Part shown: in pieces, positions 10,517 to 20,423 of the stretch
How the letters are laid out: each line of letters begins with the position of its first letter
Numbering within the stretch: position 1 is the first letter of the stretch
From: Burkholderia cepacia ATCC 25416
Lineage (GTDB): Bacteria > Pseudomonadota > Gammaproteobacteria > Burkholderiales > Burkholderiaceae
NCBI RefSeq assembly: GCF_001411495.1
Contig: NZ_CP012981.1
Coordinates: 3,410,001-3,474,000 of the forward strand
Length of the DNA stretch: 64,000 nt
Direction: 5' to 3'
Notes under the pieces: generated by a model
Databases searched by the model: none
The model's input: the letters and a program-made list of their open reading frames with translations, nothing else
What the model was told of the DNA's origin: nothing
Position numbers and translations under genes: made by a program

Positions 10517-11621
10517 ATGGAAGCGGAACGTCTCAACGCGATCGAAAGCTCCCTGCTCGACCTGCGCAATCGCGCGGGCGAGCTCCGGGGGTATCTTTGA
10601 CTACGACGCAAAAGCTGCGCGTCTGACCGAAGTCAACAAGGAACTCGAAGACCCGAACGTCTGGAACGATTCGAAGAACGCCCAGGCGCTCGGTCGCGAG
10701 AAGAAGCTGCTCGAGGGCGTCGTCACGACGCTCACCGCGCTTGACGGCGACCTGCGCGACGCGCTCGACCTGTTCGAGCTGGCCCGCGAGGAAGGCGACG
10801 AAGACACCCTCATCGCGTCGGAAGAAGACGCCGCGAAACTCGAGGCACGCGTCGGCGACATCGAGTTCCGCCGGATGTTCTCGAACCCGGCCGACCCGAA
10901 CAACTGCTTCATCGACATCCAGGCCGGCGCCGGCGGCACCGAGGCGTGCGACTGGGCATCGATGCTGCTGCGCCAGTACCTGCGCTACTGCGAACGCAAG
11001 GGCTTCAAGGCCGAAGTGCTCGAAGAGTCCGACGGCGACGTCGCCGGCATCAAGAACGCGACGGTCAAGGTCTCGGGCGAATACGCATACGGTTTCCTGC
11101 GCACCGAAACGGGCATCCACCGCCTCGTGCGCAAGTCGCCGTTCGACTCGTCGGGCGGCCGCCACACGTCGTTCTCGTCGGTGTTCGTCTATCCGGAAAT
11201 CGACGACTCGATCGAAGTCGAGATCAACCCGGCCGACCTGCGCATCGACACGTACCGCGCATCGGGCGCGGGCGGCCAGCACATCAACAAGACCGACTCC
11301 GCGGTGCGGATCACGCACATGCCGACCGGTATCGTCGTGCAGTGCCAGAACGACCGCTCGCAGCACCGCAACCGCGCCGAAGCGATGGCAATGCTGAAGT
11401 CGCGCCTGTACGAAGTCGAGATGCGCAAGCGTCAGGCCGAACAGGACAAGCTCGAATCGAGCAAGACCGATGTGGGCTGGGGCCATCAGATCCGCTCGTA
11501 CGTGCTCGACCAGAGCCGCGTGAAGGACCTGCGCACGAACGTCGAAATGAGCAACACGAGAGCCGTCCTCGACGGCGACCTCGACGACTTCATCAGCGCG
11601 AGCCTCAAACAGGGCGTGTAA
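10517..11621 (+). CDS. prfB: peptide chain release factor 2, expressed by programmed +1 frameshift
   Basis: RF2 recognises UGA and UAA stop codons and triggers peptidyl-tRNA hydrolysis. The gene starts at ATG 10517 ([10 protein letters not shown]) and is open for 27 codons up to an in-frame TGA at 10598-10600; the rest continues in the +1 frame from GAC 10599, giving about 367 residues. The slippery CTT TGA C and the upstream G-rich element match the classic prfB site. Downstream are KSPFDSSGG (the SPF specificity region) and the catalytic GGQ at residues 252-254 (codons from 11271) within [15 protein letters not shown]. lysS follows after 82 bp, the usual prfB-lysS pairing. Reading it as one frame would give a wrong N-terminus. 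Confidence 0.97.
10586..10601 (+). promoter_or_regulatory. prfB recoding site: SD-like element and slippery CTT-TGA-C
   Basis: The 16-base run ends TATCTTTGAC. The internal Shine-Dalgarno-like GGGGG (10587-10591) precedes CTT (10595-10597) and the in-frame TGA (10598-10600), at the spacing known to promote slippage of tRNA-Leu by +1. It is an autoregulatory switch: low RF2 lengthens the pause at UGA and raises frameshifting. Confidence 0.96.
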
Positions 11622-11703
11622 GCGCCGCGGCGCGGCCTGGCCAGGCCGCGCCCCCTTGCCCTTCCCGTTTGCGTTGCCGCACCCACTCCGAATTCCGACC
11701 ATC

Positions 11704-13230
11704 ATGACCGAACCGACCCAAACGCAGCCCGCCGTCACCGCGGACGAAAACCAGATCATCGCCGAGCGCCGCGAGAAGCTGCGCGCCCTGCGCGAGCAAG
11801 GCGTCGCCTACCCGAACGATTTCCGGCCCGAGCACCACGCTGCCGACCTGCAGGCGAAATTCGCCGACTCGGACAAGGCCGCGCTCGAAGCGAACCCGGT
11901 CGAGGTGTCGGTGGCCGGCCGCATGATGCTCAAGCGCGTGATGGGCAAGGCGAGCTTCGCGACGGTGCAGGACGGGTCGGGCCAGATCCAGTTCTTCGTG
12001 ACGCCGAACGACGTCGGCGCGGAAACCTACGACGCATTCAAGAAGTGGGACCTGGGCGACATCGTCGCCGCGCGTGGCGTGCTGTTCCGCACCAACAAGG
12101 GCGAACTGTCGGTCCAGTGCAAGGAACTGCGCCTGCTGTCGAAGGCACTGCGCCCGCTGCCGGACAAGTTCCACGGCCTGTCCGACCAGGAAATGCGCTA
12201 CCGCCAGCGCTACGTCGACCTGATCGTCACGCCGGAAACGCGCGACACGTTCCGCGCCCGCACGAAGACGATCGCATCGATCCGCAAGTTCATGGACAAC
12301 GCCGAGTTCATGGAAGTCGAAACGCCGATGCTGCACCCGATCCCGGGCGGCGCAGCGGCGAAGCCGTTCGTCACGCATCACAATGCGCTCGACATGCAGA
12401 TGTTCCTGCGCATTGCGCCGGAGCTGTACCTGAAGCGCCTGATCGTCGGCGGCTTCGAGCGCGTGTTCGAGATCAACCGTAACTTCCGGAACGAAGGCGT
12501 GTCGCCGCGTCACAATCCGGAATTCACGATGATGGAGTTCTACGCCGCGTACACCGACTACCGCTGGCTGATGGACTTCACCGAGCAACTGATCCGCCAG
12601 GCGGCGATCGATGCGCTCGGCACCGCGACGATCCAGTACCAGGGCCGCGAACTCGACCTCGCGAAGCCGTTCCATCGCCTGACGATCACGCAGGCGATCC
12701 AGAAGTACGCACCGGACTACACCGACGGCCAGCTGTCGGACGACGCGTTCCTGCGCACCGAACTGAAGCGCTTCGGCGTCGACGTGTCGCAGCCGGCGTT
12801 CCTGAACGCGGGTACCGGTGCACTGCAGCTCGCGCTCTTCGAGGAAACGGCCGAAGCGCAGCTGTGGGAGCCGACCTTCATCATCGATTACCCGGTCGAA
12901 GTGTCGCCGCTCGCACGCGCATCGGATACGGTGCCGGGCATCACCGAGCGTTTCGAGCTGTTCATGACCGGCCGCGAAATCGCGAACGGCTTCTCGGAGC
13001 TGAACGATCCGGAAGACCAGGCCGCACGCTTCAAGAAGCAGGTCGAGCAGAAGGATGCGGGCGACGAGGAAGCGATGTTCTTCGACGCCGACTACATCCG
13101 TGCGCTCGAATACGGGATGCCTCCGACCGGCGGCTGCGGGATCGGCATCGACCGTCTCGTGATGCTGCTGACCGACAGCCCGACGATCCGCGACGTGCTG
13201 CTGTTCCCGCATCTGCGCCGCGAAGACTGA
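11704..13230 (+). CDS. lysS: lysyl-tRNA synthetase, class II
   Basis: Charges tRNA-Lys. The 508-residue protein has an N-terminal OB-fold anticodon-binding domain (about residues 75-180, including [19 protein letters not shown]) and the class II catalytic core: motif 2 around [21 protein letters not shown] split by the FRNE loop, and motif 3 [15 protein letters not shown] near the C-terminus. The ATG at 11704 begins [11 protein letters not shown], a typical variable N-terminal extension. The prfB-lysS order is widely conserved and suggests co-transcription. Length is normal; nothing is missing. Confidence 0.97.
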   Translation: MTEPTQTQPAVTADENQIIAERREKLRALREQGVAYPNDFRPEHHAADLQAKFADSDKAALEANPVEVSVAGRMMLKRVMGKASFATVQDGSGQIQFFVTPNDVGAETYDAFKKWDLGDIVAARGVLFRTNKGELSVQCKELRLLSKALRPLPDKFHGLSDQEMRYRQRYVDLIVTPETRDTFRARTKTIASIRKFMDNAEFMEVETPMLHPIPGGAAAKPFVTHHNALDMQMFLRIAPELYLKRLIVGGFERVFEINRNFRNEGVSPRHNPEFTMMEFYAAYTDYRWLMDFTEQLIRQAAIDALGTATIQYQGRELDLAKPFHRLTITQAIQKYAPDYTDGQLSDDAFLRTELKRFGVDVSQPAFLNAGTGALQLALFEETAEAQLWEPTFIIDYPVEVSPLARASDTVPGITERFELFMTGREIANGFSELNDPEDQAARFKKQVEQKDAGDEEAMFFDADYIRALEYGMPPTGGCGIGIDRLVMLLTDSPTIRDVLLFPHLRRED

Positions 13231-13577
13231 TCGCCCCGCCCGCGTGTGCGCCGCGCCCCGCGGCGCGCACGCGTCAGCTTTGTAACGACGCGTAAATCCC
13301 TTCGGCCGGCGTCCGCCGGCTCTCGATCCTCCCCCGTTTTATTCCCCCGTCGCGACGGCCTTCTCCGGGTTTTCCCTGTCATAGTCGCCAGCGCCCCGCT
13401 GCAATTCGTTACACCTTGATACGGCGCGCCGCTTGCCGGTGGACGACACTCCTTTTGCGTCACCACGCATGACACGGGACCAGAACGAGGCGCAGGAACG
13501 CCAAGTCTGCTCGAGCCCGAAGCGTGGGATCCGGCCCGACGCCGCAGTGCCGATCCGGATCGACATCGGAGAAAAAA
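13231..13577 (+). other. intergenic region between lysS and the glycine-zipper gene
   Basis: This 347-bp gap holds one clear structure: a 14-bp-arm hairpin at 13242-13272 with a CCC loop and a single G-T wobble, directly after the lysS stop. It lacks a T-run, so it may be an mRNA-stabilising structure or a weak terminator. Short open frames cross the rest of the gap but none has coding character. The promoter of the next gene must lie here, but I cannot pick a convincing one. Confidence 0.5.
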
Positions 13578-14321
13578 ATGGACAACCAGAATCAGACCAC
13601 GCCGCAAAAGCAACGCCTCCACCCGCTTATCGCCACCGCCGCCGGCGCCGTCATCGTCGCCAGCCTCGCGGCGACGGCTGCGATCACGGGCATCTTCCCG
13701 AAGGCCAGCAGCAGCAACGCACAGAACGGCCAGACCCAGGCCGCGCTGATCGCGTCGCAGCCGGCCGTCGATACGGCCGCGGCGGCCAGCGCCGCGCTGG
13801 CCGCGCAAGCCCAGCAGCAGGCGGCGGAACAAGCCGCCGCGCAGCAGAAGGCGGCCGAACAGAAGGCTGCCATCGCGCAGGCCGAGCCGAAGCCCGCGCC
13901 GCGCCCGGCTGCACCGCACCGCCGCCATACGACGGCACCGCAGCCGCCGCAATACGCGCAGCAGCCGTCGGCGCCGGCCCAGACCTACTGCCAGAGCTGC
14001 GGCACGGTCGTCGCGATCACGCAGACGCGCACGCCGGGCCAGAGCTCGGGGATCGGCGCCGTGGGCGGCGCTGCAGCCGGCGGCCTGCTCGGCAACCAGT
14101 TCGGCCACGGTAACGGCCGCACCGCGATGACGATCATCGGCGCGCTGGGCGGCGGTCTCGCCGGCAACCAGGTTGAAAAGCAGGTGCGTGCGGAAACCGA
14201 CTATCAGGTGCAAGTGCAGATGGAGAGCGGCGCGACGCGCACGTTCACGTACCACAACCCGCCGCCTTTCGGCCAGGGCCAGCGCGTGCGGATCGAGAAC
14301 GGCACGCTGGTCGGCGCGTAA
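13578..14321 (+). CDS. glycine-zipper 2TM domain envelope protein
   Basis: A 247-residue envelope protein. A single N-terminal membrane segment (about residues 17-40, LIATAAGAVIVASLAATAAI) is followed by an Ala/Gln-rich coiled or unstructured stretch (about 65-105), then a Pro-rich part, a Cys pair (YCQSCG) and a glycine-zipper domain (GAVGGAAAGGLLGNQFG and later GALGGGLAGNQVE) like that of SlyB and the Rickettsia 17-kDa antigen. No lipobox cysteine is present, so it is anchored by the N-terminal helix rather than by lipid. The ATG at 13578 follows GGAG at good spacing. Its exact role is unknown; the family is linked to outer-membrane integrity. Confidence 0.85.
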   Translation: MDNQNQTTPQKQRLHPLIATAAGAVIVASLAATAAITGIFPKASSSNAQNGQTQAALIASQPAVDTAAAASAALAAQAQQQAAEQAAAQQKAAEQKAAIAQAEPKPAPRPAAPHRRHTTAPQPPQYAQQPSAPAQTYCQSCGTVVAITQTRTPGQSSGIGAVGGAAAGGLLGNQFGHGNGRTAMTIIGALGGGLAGNQVEKQVRAETDYQVQVQMESGATRTFTYHNPPPFGQGQRVRIENGTLVGA

Positions 14322-14383
14322 TCGCCTGATCGCATCGGTGCCCCCTGCCCGCGTGTCATACGCGGGCAAGCGGCCTGAAAAAG

Positions 14384-14421
14384 AAAACGGCTCGTGAGCG
14401 ATTGCTCACGAGCCGTTTTTT
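14384..14421. terminator. bidirectional intrinsic terminator
   Basis: A perfect 16-bp-arm hairpin (AAAACGGCTCGTGAGC, loop GATT) with A-run on one side and T-run on the other. It sits between the converging glycine-zipper gene and iscX and can serve both. Confidence 0.93.
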
Positions 14422-14460
14422 CATGACCGGCCGTCTGCGCCGTTACGGCGCACGCGGTGT

Positions 14461-14670
14461 TCAGTCTTCGTCGTCGAAATCCGATTCGTCGATCCAGTGG
14501 GCCTGGATCGCTTCGAGGATCTTCTCGCCCGAGTGCTTGGGATCGTCGTCGAAACCGTCGAGTTCGAGCACCCACTGACGCAGGTCGACGAAGTTGATCC
14601 GCTGCGGGTCGATGTCGGGGTGCTTGTCCGCCAGCGCAATGGCTATTTCACGCGAATCGGTCCATTTCAT
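14461..14670 (-). CDS. iscX: Fe-S cluster assembly protein IscX (YfhJ)
   Basis: A 69-residue acidic protein that binds IscS and modulates iron-sulfur cluster formation, possibly as an iron-dependent regulator. The sequence MKWTDSREIAIALADKHPDI and the ending DESDFDDED are characteristic of the family, which folds as a small winged helix with an acidic iron-binding surface. It lies 19 bp after fdx and is the last gene of the isc cluster, directly before the shared terminator. Length is standard. Confidence 0.95.
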   Translation of the reverse strand: MKWTDSREIAIALADKHPDIDPQRINFVDLRQWVLELDGFDDDPKHSGEKILEAIQAHWIDESDFDDED

Positions 14671-14689
14671 CGCCTGCCTCCGGTTCCTG

Positions 14690-15031
14690 TCAGTGATTTT
14701 CCTTCGCGTGGTTGATCGAGTACTTCGGAATCTCGACCACCAGGTCCGAATCTTCCTTCACGATCGCCTGGCACGACAGGCGCGACGTCGGCTCGAGGCC
14801 CCACGCCTTGTCCAGCAGATCGTCCTCGTCCTCCTCGGACGGTGTCAGATCGTTGAAGCCTTCGCGGATCACCACGTGGCACGTCGTGCACGCGCACGAC
14901 TTCTCGCATGCATGCTCGATCTCGATCCCGTGTTCGAGCAGGTTGTCGCAGATACTCTTGCCGGGCGTCGCGTCGATCACCGCGCCGTCCGGGCACAGTT
15001 CGACGTGAGGCAGCACCACCAGTTGAGGCAT
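14690..15031 (-). CDS. fdx: ISC-type [2Fe-2S] ferredoxin
   Basis: Adrenodoxin-type ferredoxin that supplies electrons for cluster assembly on IscU. The 113-residue protein has the four cluster cysteines in CEKSCACTTC (Cys42, 48, 51; Cys50 is the extra non-ligand cysteine typical of Isc ferredoxins in this loop) and the distal Cys of SRLSCQAIV near residue 87. Acidic surface DLTPSEEDEDDLLD is the usual partner-binding helix. The ATG at 15031 (MPQLVVLPH) is the standard start. It lies 88 bp after hscA and 19 bp before iscX. Confidence 0.96.
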   Translation of the reverse strand: MPQLVVLPHVELCPDGAVIDATPGKSICDNLLEHGIEIEHACEKSCACTTCHVVIREGFNDLTPSEEDEDDLLDKAWGLEPTSRLSCQAIVKEDSDLVVEIPKYSINHAKENH

Positions 15032-15119
15032 GTCCGTTCCGTCAGTCAGGGTGCGGCGCCAGGCGCCGCACGGTTCAATATCGCGCGGGCCGTTACCGGC
15101 CGATGCGCAGTTCGTGAGT

Positions 15120-16988
15120 TCAGATCTCGTCGAGCCGGCGGCCCGACAACGCGCGCTTGATGCTCTTGTCCATCCGGCGCGCCGCGAATTCGTCGGTGCC
15201 GTCGGCCAGCGCCTTGGTCGCGGTTTCGATCGCGTCCGTGTCGTCGCCCTGCGCGATCGTGCGCAGCGCCGCGGCCAACGCATCGACCTGCGTGCGCTCG
15301 TCCGTGTCGAGCAGCTCGCCGTCGGCCGCCAGCGCAGCCTGCGTCGCCTCGAGCATCCGCTCGGCCTCGACCTGCGCTTCGCGCAGCGCGCGGGCGCGCA
15401 TGTCGATTTCGGCAGTCTTGAAACTGTCCTCGAGCATCTTCGCGATATCGTCGTCGGCAAGACCGTACGACGGCTTCACGACGACCGACGCCTCGACGCC
15501 CGAATGCTGCTCGCGCGCGAACACCGACAGCAGGCCGTCCGCGTCGACCTGGTAGGTCACGCGAATGCGCGCCGCACCGGCCGTCATCGGCGGAATGCCG
15601 CGCAGCTCGAAGCGCGCGAGCGAGCGGCAGTCGGCGACGAGCTCTCGCTCGCCCTGCACGACATGGATCGCCATCGCGGTCTGGCCGTCCTTGAAGGTCG
15701 TGAATTCCTGCGCGCGCGCGATCGGAATCGTCGAGTTGCGCGGGATGATCTTCTCGACGAGGCCGCCCATCGTCTCGACACCGAGCGACAGCGGAATCAC
15801 GTCGAGCAGCAGCCAGTCGTCGCCGGTGCCGCGATTGCCTGCGAGCAGGTCGGCCTGGATTGCCGCGCCGAGCGCGACGACCTGATCCGGATCGAGGTTC
15901 ACGAGCGGCGGCTGGCCGAAATACTTCGCGACCGCGTCGCGAATCACCGGCATGCGCGTCGCGCCGCCGACGAGCACGACACCCTTGATGTCGGCCGGCG
16001 TGACCTGCGCGTCGCGCAGCGCCTTGCGGGTCGGCGTGAGCGTACGCTGCACGAGCGGCTCGACGAGCGACGCGAACGTATCGTGCGAGATCGTCTGAAC
16101 GAGATGCGCACCGCCCGACAGCGTGACGTCGAGCGACGCCTGCGGCGCGGACGACAGCGCTTCCTTCAGCACGCGCACACGGTCGAGCAGCAGGCGCACG
16201 TCCTCGGGCGCAAGCGTCTTCGCATCGATGCCGGCCTGCGCGAGCACGTGACCGAACAGCGCATGGTCGAAATCGTCTCCGCCGAGCGCGGAATCGCCGC
16301 CCGCGGCCAGCACTTCGAACACGCCTTTCGTCAGCTTCAGGATCGACAGATCGAACGTGCCGCCGCCGAGGTCGTACACCGCGTAGAGGCCTTCGGCCCC
16401 GTTGTCGAGACCGTAGGCAATCGCCGCGGCGGTCGGTTCGTTCAGCAGGCGCAGCACGTTGAGGCCCGCGAGGCGCGCGGCGTCCTTGGTCGCCTGGCGT
16501 TGCGCTTCGTCGAAATACGCGGGCACCGTGATCACCGCGCCGACGAGGTCGTCGCCAAGCGAATCTTCCGCGCGATAGCGCAGCGTCGCGAGAATCTCGG
16601 CCGACACTTCGACGGGGCTCTTCACGCCGTCGACGGTGCGGATCTGCACCATGCCCGGCGCATCGACGAATTCGTACGGCGCGTTCGCCGCGCCTTCGAC
16701 CTCGGCCTTGCCGCGGCCCATGAAGCGCTTGACCGACACGATCGTGTTGCGCGGATCGGTCGCGGCCTGCTCTTTCGCCTCGTGGCCGATACGCCGGCCG
16801 CCCTTTTCGAGGTAGCGGACCACCGACGGCAGCAGCACACGGCCCGCCTCGTCCGGCAGCACCTCCGGTACGCTGTTACGCACGGCCGCGACGAGCGAGT
16901 TCGTCGTGCCGAGATCGATCCCGACGGCGAGTCGCCGCTGATGCGGCGCCGGCGCCATGCCCGGTTCGGAAATTTGCAGTAAAGCCAT
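15120..16988 (-). CDS. hscA: Fe-S biogenesis chaperone HscA (Hsp70 family)
   Basis: Specialised Hsp70 that, with HscB, drives transfer of clusters from IscU. At 622 residues it has the actin-like ATPase core: [15 protein letters not shown] at the N-terminus, [43 protein letters not shown] and LVGGATRMP. The substrate-binding domain follows with the HscA-typical region. HscA recognises the LPPVK motif of IscU, which is present in the iscU of this cluster. hscB lies 54 bp upstream and fdx 88 bp downstream. Length is normal. Confidence 0.97.
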   Translation of the reverse strand: MALLQISEPGMAPAPHQRRLAVGIDLGTTNSLVAAVRNSVPEVLPDEAGRVLLPSVVRYLEKGGRRIGHEAKEQAATDPRNTIVSVKRFMGRGKAEVEGAANAPYEFVDAPGMVQIRTVDGVKSPVEVSAEILATLRYRAEDSLGDDLVGAVITVPAYFDEAQRQATKDAARLAGLNVLRLLNEPTAAAIAYGLDNGAEGLYAVYDLGGGTFDLSILKLTKGVFEVLAAGGDSALGGDDFDHALFGHVLAQAGIDAKTLAPEDVRLLLDRVRVLKEALSSAPQASLDVTLSGGAHLVQTISHDTFASLVEPLVQRTLTPTRKALRDAQVTPADIKGVVLVGGATRMPVIRDAVAKYFGQPPLVNLDPDQVVALGAAIQADLLAGNRGTGDDWLLLDVIPLSLGVETMGGLVEKIIPRNSTIPIARAQEFTTFKDGQTAMAIHVVQGERELVADCRSLARFELRGIPPMTAGAARIRVTYQVDADGLLSVFAREQHSGVEASVVVKPSYGLADDDIAKMLEDSFKTAEIDMRARALREAQVEAERMLEATQAALAADGELLDTDERTQVDALAAALRTIAQGDDTDAIETATKALADGTDEFAARRMDKSIKRALSGRRLDEI

Positions 16989-17042
16989 CTTGGTTCGTTC
17001 GGGCGCTCGGCCCGTTTGCTGCGCGTGCCGCGAGGCACGCGG

Positions 17043-17570
17043 TTAAGTTTCGAGGCGCTCGATCTGCGCGCCCACTTCCGACGCGACCCGTTCGATGAAC
17101 ATCAGCTGGCGCACGGCCTCGGCGGCCGCCTGATCGGCGCCGCTGTCGAGCAGCGTGCCGAGACGCTCCACACGAATGCGCCGCTCTTCGCGCAACTCGG
17201 CCAGCAGCACGTCGAGCGCGTCGACATTGCGGGCGGCCGCGGCATCCTCGATGCCCTCGCGCCACTCCATCTGCTGCATCAGGAACGCGGGCTCCATCGC
17301 GGTGTTGTTTTCCGCACCGATGTCGACACCACGCAGGGACAGCAGATACGACGCGCGCTTCAGCGGATCGCGCAGCGTGCGGTACGCCTCGTTCGCACGG
17401 GTTGCCCATTGCATCGCGATGCGTTTCTGCGCATCGCCGGCCGCCGCGAAGCGGTCCGGATGCACCTGCGTCTGCACCGTCCGATAGGCGGCGTCGAGCG
17501 CCGTCTCATCGAGCGCGAATTGCGCCGGCAGGTGAAACAGGTCGAAGTGGCTGTCTTTCAGCGAAACCAT
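17043..17570 (-). CDS. hscB: Fe-S biogenesis co-chaperone HscB
   Basis: J-domain protein that stimulates HscA ATPase and delivers IscU to it. The 175-residue protein starts [15 protein letters not shown] at ATG 17570 and carries the HPD tripeptide in [14 protein letters not shown] near residue 37, followed by the J-domain helix [18 protein letters not shown]. The C-terminal half forms the expected helical IscU-binding domain ([15 protein letters not shown]). A reading from 17648 would add 26 residues that cross the hairpin downstream of iscA and is not credible. It is separated from iscA by that hairpin. Confidence 0.95.
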   Translation of the reverse strand: MVSLKDSHFDLFHLPAQFALDETALDAAYRTVQTQVHPDRFAAAGDAQKRIAMQWATRANEAYRTLRDPLKRASYLLSLRGVDIGAENNTAMEPAFLMQQMEWREGIEDAAAARNVDALDVLLAELREERRIRVERLGTLLDSGADQAAAEAVRQLMFIERVASEVGAQIERLET

Positions 17571-17613
17571 CGTCGCGTTCAATTCCGGTTCGTCGCACGG
17601 CAAACGCCGCACA

Positions 17614-17640
17614 TTAAAAAGGCGGCCCGTGCCGCCTCTT
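17614..17640 (-). terminator. intra-operon terminator between iscA and hscB
   Basis: On the minus strand a short hairpin (AGGCGG / CCGCCT, loop CACGGG) is followed by TTTTTAAT. It lies between the iscA stop and the hscB start. Partial termination here would lower hscBA-fdx-iscX expression relative to iscRSUA. Confidence 0.7.
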
Positions 17641-17664
17641 GCCCGCATCGCGCGGAGATCCGCG

Positions 17665-17988
17665 TCACACGCGGAACGATTCGCCGCAACCGCACTCGTC
17701 CTTCACGTTCGGGTTGTTGAACTTGAACCCTTCGTTCAGGCCTTCGCGGGCGAAGTCGAGCTCGGTGCCGTCGATGTACGCAAGACTCTTCGGATCGACG
17801 ATCACCTTCACGCCATGGCTCTCGAACACCTGATCCTCGGGAGCCAGCTCGTCGACATACTCGAGCTTGTACGCGAGCCCCGAGCACCCGGTCGTGCGAA
17901 CGCCAAGCCGCAGGCCCATACCCTTGCCGCGACGGACGAGGTATTTCTGGACGTGCTGTGCTGCTTTTTCGGTCAGTGTAATTGCCAT
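17665..17988 (-). CDS. iscA: iron-sulfur cluster assembly A-type carrier IscA
   Basis: A-type carrier that binds iron or a cluster and passes it to targets, especially [4Fe-4S] proteins. The 107-residue protein starts [17 protein letters not shown] and has the three conserved cysteines: one in [14 protein letters not shown] near residue 35 and two in [11 protein letters not shown] at the C-terminus. Length and motif spacing are normal for IscA (about 107). It follows iscU with a 65-bp gap and is followed by the hairpin that separates it from hscB. Confidence 0.96.
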   Translation of the reverse strand: MAITLTEKAAQHVQKYLVRRGKGMGLRLGVRTTGCSGLAYKLEYVDELAPEDQVFESHGVKVIVDPKSLAYIDGTELDFAREGLNEGFKFNNPNVKDECGCGESFRV

Positions 17989-18053
17989 GATGTCCTTGCC
18001 GCGGCACGCCACCGGGGCCTGCCGCGTTTCGTTCTCTAGCCGCTCGATGCCGC

Positions 18054-18461
18054 TCAGGCTGCTGCCTGATCGCCTTCCTTGGTGTCGTGGCGCTTCTTGT
18101 AGTCGGCCACGGCTGCCTTGATCGCGTCTTCCGCGAGGATCGAGCAGTGAATCTTCACCGGCGGCAGCGCGAGTTCTTCGGCGATCTGCGTGTTCTTGAT
18201 CGACAGTGCTTCGTCGAGCGTCTTGCCCTTCACCCACTCGGTGACGAGCGAGCTCGACGCGATCGCCGAACCGCAACCGTACGTCTTGAACTTCGCGTCT
18301 TCGATCACGCCGTCCGCGCCGACGCGGATCTGCAGCTTCATCACGTCGCCGCAGGCGGGCGCGCCGACCATGCCCGTGCCGACCGTGTCGTCGTCCTTCG
18401 CGAACGAACCGACGTTGCGCGGGTTTTCGTAGTGATCCAGAACCTTGTTGCTGTAAGACAT
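18054..18461 (-). CDS. iscU: iron-sulfur cluster scaffold IscU
   Basis: Scaffold on which IscS-derived sulfur and iron are assembled into a cluster. The 135-residue protein has the three ligand cysteines in [24 protein letters not shown] and [10 protein letters not shown], and the HscA-recognition motif LPPVK just before the last cysteine. The N-terminus [20 protein letters not shown] is family-typical. It lies 68 bp after iscS and 65 bp before iscA. No change in any key residue. Confidence 0.97.
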   Translation of the reverse strand: MSYSNKVLDHYENPRNVGSFAKDDDTVGTGMVGAPACGDVMKLQIRVGADGVIEDAKFKTYGCGSAIASSSLVTEWVKGKTLDEALSIKNTQIAEELALPPVKIHCSILAEDAIKAAVADYKKRHDTKEGDQAAA

Positions 18462-18529
18462 GACTCAGACTCCTTGACTCGTTACGTCTGCGTGCGCGAA
18501 TCCGCCCGCGGGTATGTTCAATCCGGTGC

Positions 18530-19753
18530 TCAGTGTGCGGCCCATTCGATCGTCGACAGATCGATGCCTTCCTGGTGCATTTCCCAGAGCGGCGACAGTT
18601 CGCGCAGCTTCGCGATCTTGCTGTTCAGCAGGTTGATCACGAAGTCGACTTCCTGCTCCGTCGTGAAGCGGCCGACCGTGAAGCGGATCGAGCTGTGCGC
18701 CAGCTCGTCGTTGCGGCCGAGCGCACGCAGCACGTACGACGGCTCCAGCGACGCCGACGTGCACGCGGAGCCCGACGACACCGCGACGTCCTTGATCGCC
18801 ATGATCAGCGACTCGCCTTCGACGAAGTTGAAACTGATGTTGAGGTTGTGCGGGACACGGCGTTCCATGTCGCCGTTCACGTACGTTTCCTCGATCTGCG
18901 ACAGGCCGCGCAGCAGCTTGTCCCGCAGCATGCGGACGCGCTCGTTTTCCGTCGCCATTTCTTCACGTGCGATGCGGAACGCTTCGCCCATGCCGACGAT
19001 CTGGTGCGTCGGCAGCGTGCCCGAACGCATCCCGCGCTCGTGGCCGCCGCCGTGCATCTGCGCTTCGATGCGCACACGCGGCTTGCGGCGCACGTACAGC
19101 GCGCCGATGCCCTTCGGGCCGTACGTCTTGTGTGCCGAGAACGACATCAGGTCGACCTTCAGCTTCGCGAGATCGATCCCGACCTTGCCCGTCGACTGTG
19201 CGGCGTCGACGTGGAACACGATGCCCTTCTCGCGGCAGATTTCACCGATCGTCTCGATGTCCTGGATTACGCCGATCTCGTTGTTCACGTGCATCACCGA
19301 CACGAGGATCGTGTCCGGACGCAGCGCGGCCTTGAACACGTCGAGGTCGATCAGGCCGTCATCCTTGACGTCGAGGTAAGTGACTTCGAAGCCGTCGCGC
19401 TCGAGCTCGCGGCACGTGTCGAGCACGGCCTTGTGCTCGGTCTTCACCGTGACGATGTGCTTGCCCTTGCCCTTGTAGAAGTTCGCGGCACCCTTGATCG
19501 CGAGGTTGTCCGACTCCGTTGCGCCGGACGTCCAGATGATCTCGCGCGGATCCGCGTTCACGAGCGCGGCCACCTGTTCGCGCGCTTCCTCGACCGCACG
19601 CTCGGCATCCCAGCCGTACGCGTGGCTGCGCGATGCCGGGTTGCCGAACTGCTCGCGCAGGTACGGCACCATCTTGTCGACCACACGCGGGTCGACCGGT
19701 GTCGTCGCGCTGTAATCCATGTAGATGGGCAGGTGGAGAGTCTCTTGGGTCAT
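18530..19753 (-). CDS. iscS: cysteine desulfurase IscS
   Basis: PLP enzyme that takes sulfur from cysteine and delivers it as persulfide to IscU and to tRNA thiolation enzymes. The 407-residue protein begins [20 protein letters not shown]. The PLP lysine is Lys209 in [12 protein letters not shown], and the persulfide cysteine is Cys331 in [14 protein letters not shown]. The segment [13 protein letters not shown] holds the conserved catalytic histidine. The ATG at 19753 is the standard start; upstream readings run into iscR and are shadows. It follows iscR by 65 bp. Confidence 0.97.
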   Translation of the reverse strand: MTQETLHLPIYMDYSATTPVDPRVVDKMVPYLREQFGNPASRSHAYGWDAERAVEEAREQVAALVNADPREIIWTSGATESDNLAIKGAANFYKGKGKHIVTVKTEHKAVLDTCRELERDGFEVTYLDVKDDGLIDLDVFKAALRPDTILVSVMHVNNEIGVIQDIETIGEICREKGIVFHVDAAQSTGKVGIDLAKLKVDLMSFSAHKTYGPKGIGALYVRRKPRVRIEAQMHGGGHERGMRSGTLPTHQIVGMGEAFRIAREEMATENERVRMLRDKLLRGLSQIEETYVNGDMERRVPHNLNISFNFVEGESLIMAIKDVAVSSGSACTSASLEPSYVLRALGRNDELAHSSIRFTVGRFTTEQEVDFVINLLNSKIAKLRELSPLWEMHQEGIDLSTIEWAAH

Positions 19754-19818
19754 CTGTCGCTCCGGGAATTCTGTGCAGGGACTATGTGCGTTATGGGGTA
19801 TGGCGGGCGCCTTCGCGC

Positions 19819-20358
19819 TCACGAACTCGCGATGTTGAACACCGAATTGGGACCGAGCGGCATCGTGCGCACCGGCTCGGCCGGTGCGGCGACGGGCTCC
19901 GGCGTGCGGCGATCGCGCAACACCGCAGGGGCGCCCTCGCGTGCGCGCTGCTGATCGACGAGATCCTGCAGCGACACGGAGTCGAGGTATTCGACCATCT
20001 TCTGGTTCAGCGTCGACCACAGCTCGTGCGTCATGCAATGGCCGTCGGGCTGCTTCGAGCCGTCGCACGTGCCTTTGCCGCCGCACTGCGTGGCGTCGAG
20101 CGGTTCATCGACCGCGATGATGATGTCGGCAACGGTGACGTCCTGCGCGCGACGCGCGAGGTTGTAGCCGCCGCCCGGGCCGCGCACGGATTCGACGATT
20201 TCATGCCTGCGCAGCTTCCCGAACAGCTGTTCGAGATACGAGAGCGAAATCCGCTGGCGCTGGCTGATGCCTGCAAGCGTCACCGGGCCCTGCTCCTGGC
20301 GCAGTGCCAAGTCAATCATCGCCGTGACGGCGAAACGGCCTTTGGTGGTGAGTCTCAT
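19819..20358 (-). CDS. iscR: Fe-S-responsive transcriptional regulator IscR
   Basis: Rrf2-family repressor whose [2Fe-2S] form shuts down the isc operon. The 179-residue protein has an N-terminal winged helix ([47 protein letters not shown]). The cluster ligands are visible as Cys92 and Cys98 (QCGGKGTC) and Cys108 with His111 (HCMTHELW). In E. coli the third cysteine is 104, so four extra residues lie in the loop between the second and third ligands. The C-terminus after residue 145 is a variable Pro/Ala-rich tail. Two IscR-type sites and a promoter lie directly upstream, so autoregulation is expected. Confidence 0.95.
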   Translation of the reverse strand: MRLTTKGRFAVTAMIDLALRQEQGPVTLAGISQRQRISLSYLEQLFGKLRRHEIVESVRGPGGGYNLARRAQDVTVADIIIAVDEPLDATQCGGKGTCDGSKQPDGHCMTHELWSTLNQKMVEYLDSVSLQDLVDQQRAREGAPAVLRDRRTPEPVAAPAEPVRTMPLGPNSVFNIASS

Positions 20359-20375
20359 GGTGTCTAGGGGACTGC

Positions 20376-20400
20376 AATCTTGACGATTTTGGTCAAGTAT
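20376..20400 (-). promoter_or_regulatory. proximal IscR type-1-like binding site
   Basis: A 25-bp element that, read on the minus strand, begins ATACTTGACC and ends CGTCAAGATT. It fits most positions of the known type-1 consensus (ATASYYGAC...GTCRRSTAT) and covers the -10 side of the iscR promoter. Two bases separate it from the distal copy. Confidence 0.72.
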
Positions 20401-20423
20401 AAATATTTGACGTTTTTAGTCAA
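20396..20423 (-). promoter_or_regulatory. sigma-70 promoter of the isc operon
   Basis: On the minus strand, TTGACT (20418-20423) and TATACT (20396-20401) are separated by 16 bp. Each hexamer falls inside one of the two IscR-like sites, so bound IscR would block polymerase directly. The predicted start is about 30 bp before the iscR ATG. Confidence 0.82.

Noticed and set aside
13242..13272. Hairpin after lysS as an intrinsic terminator
   Set aside because: The stem is strong but no T-run follows on the plus strand, so I describe it as structure within the intergenic region only.
15030..16982. 650-codon plus-strand frame opposite hscA
   Set aside because: Shadow of hscA; no recognisable domain, and Arg-rich as expected from reading the complementary strand.
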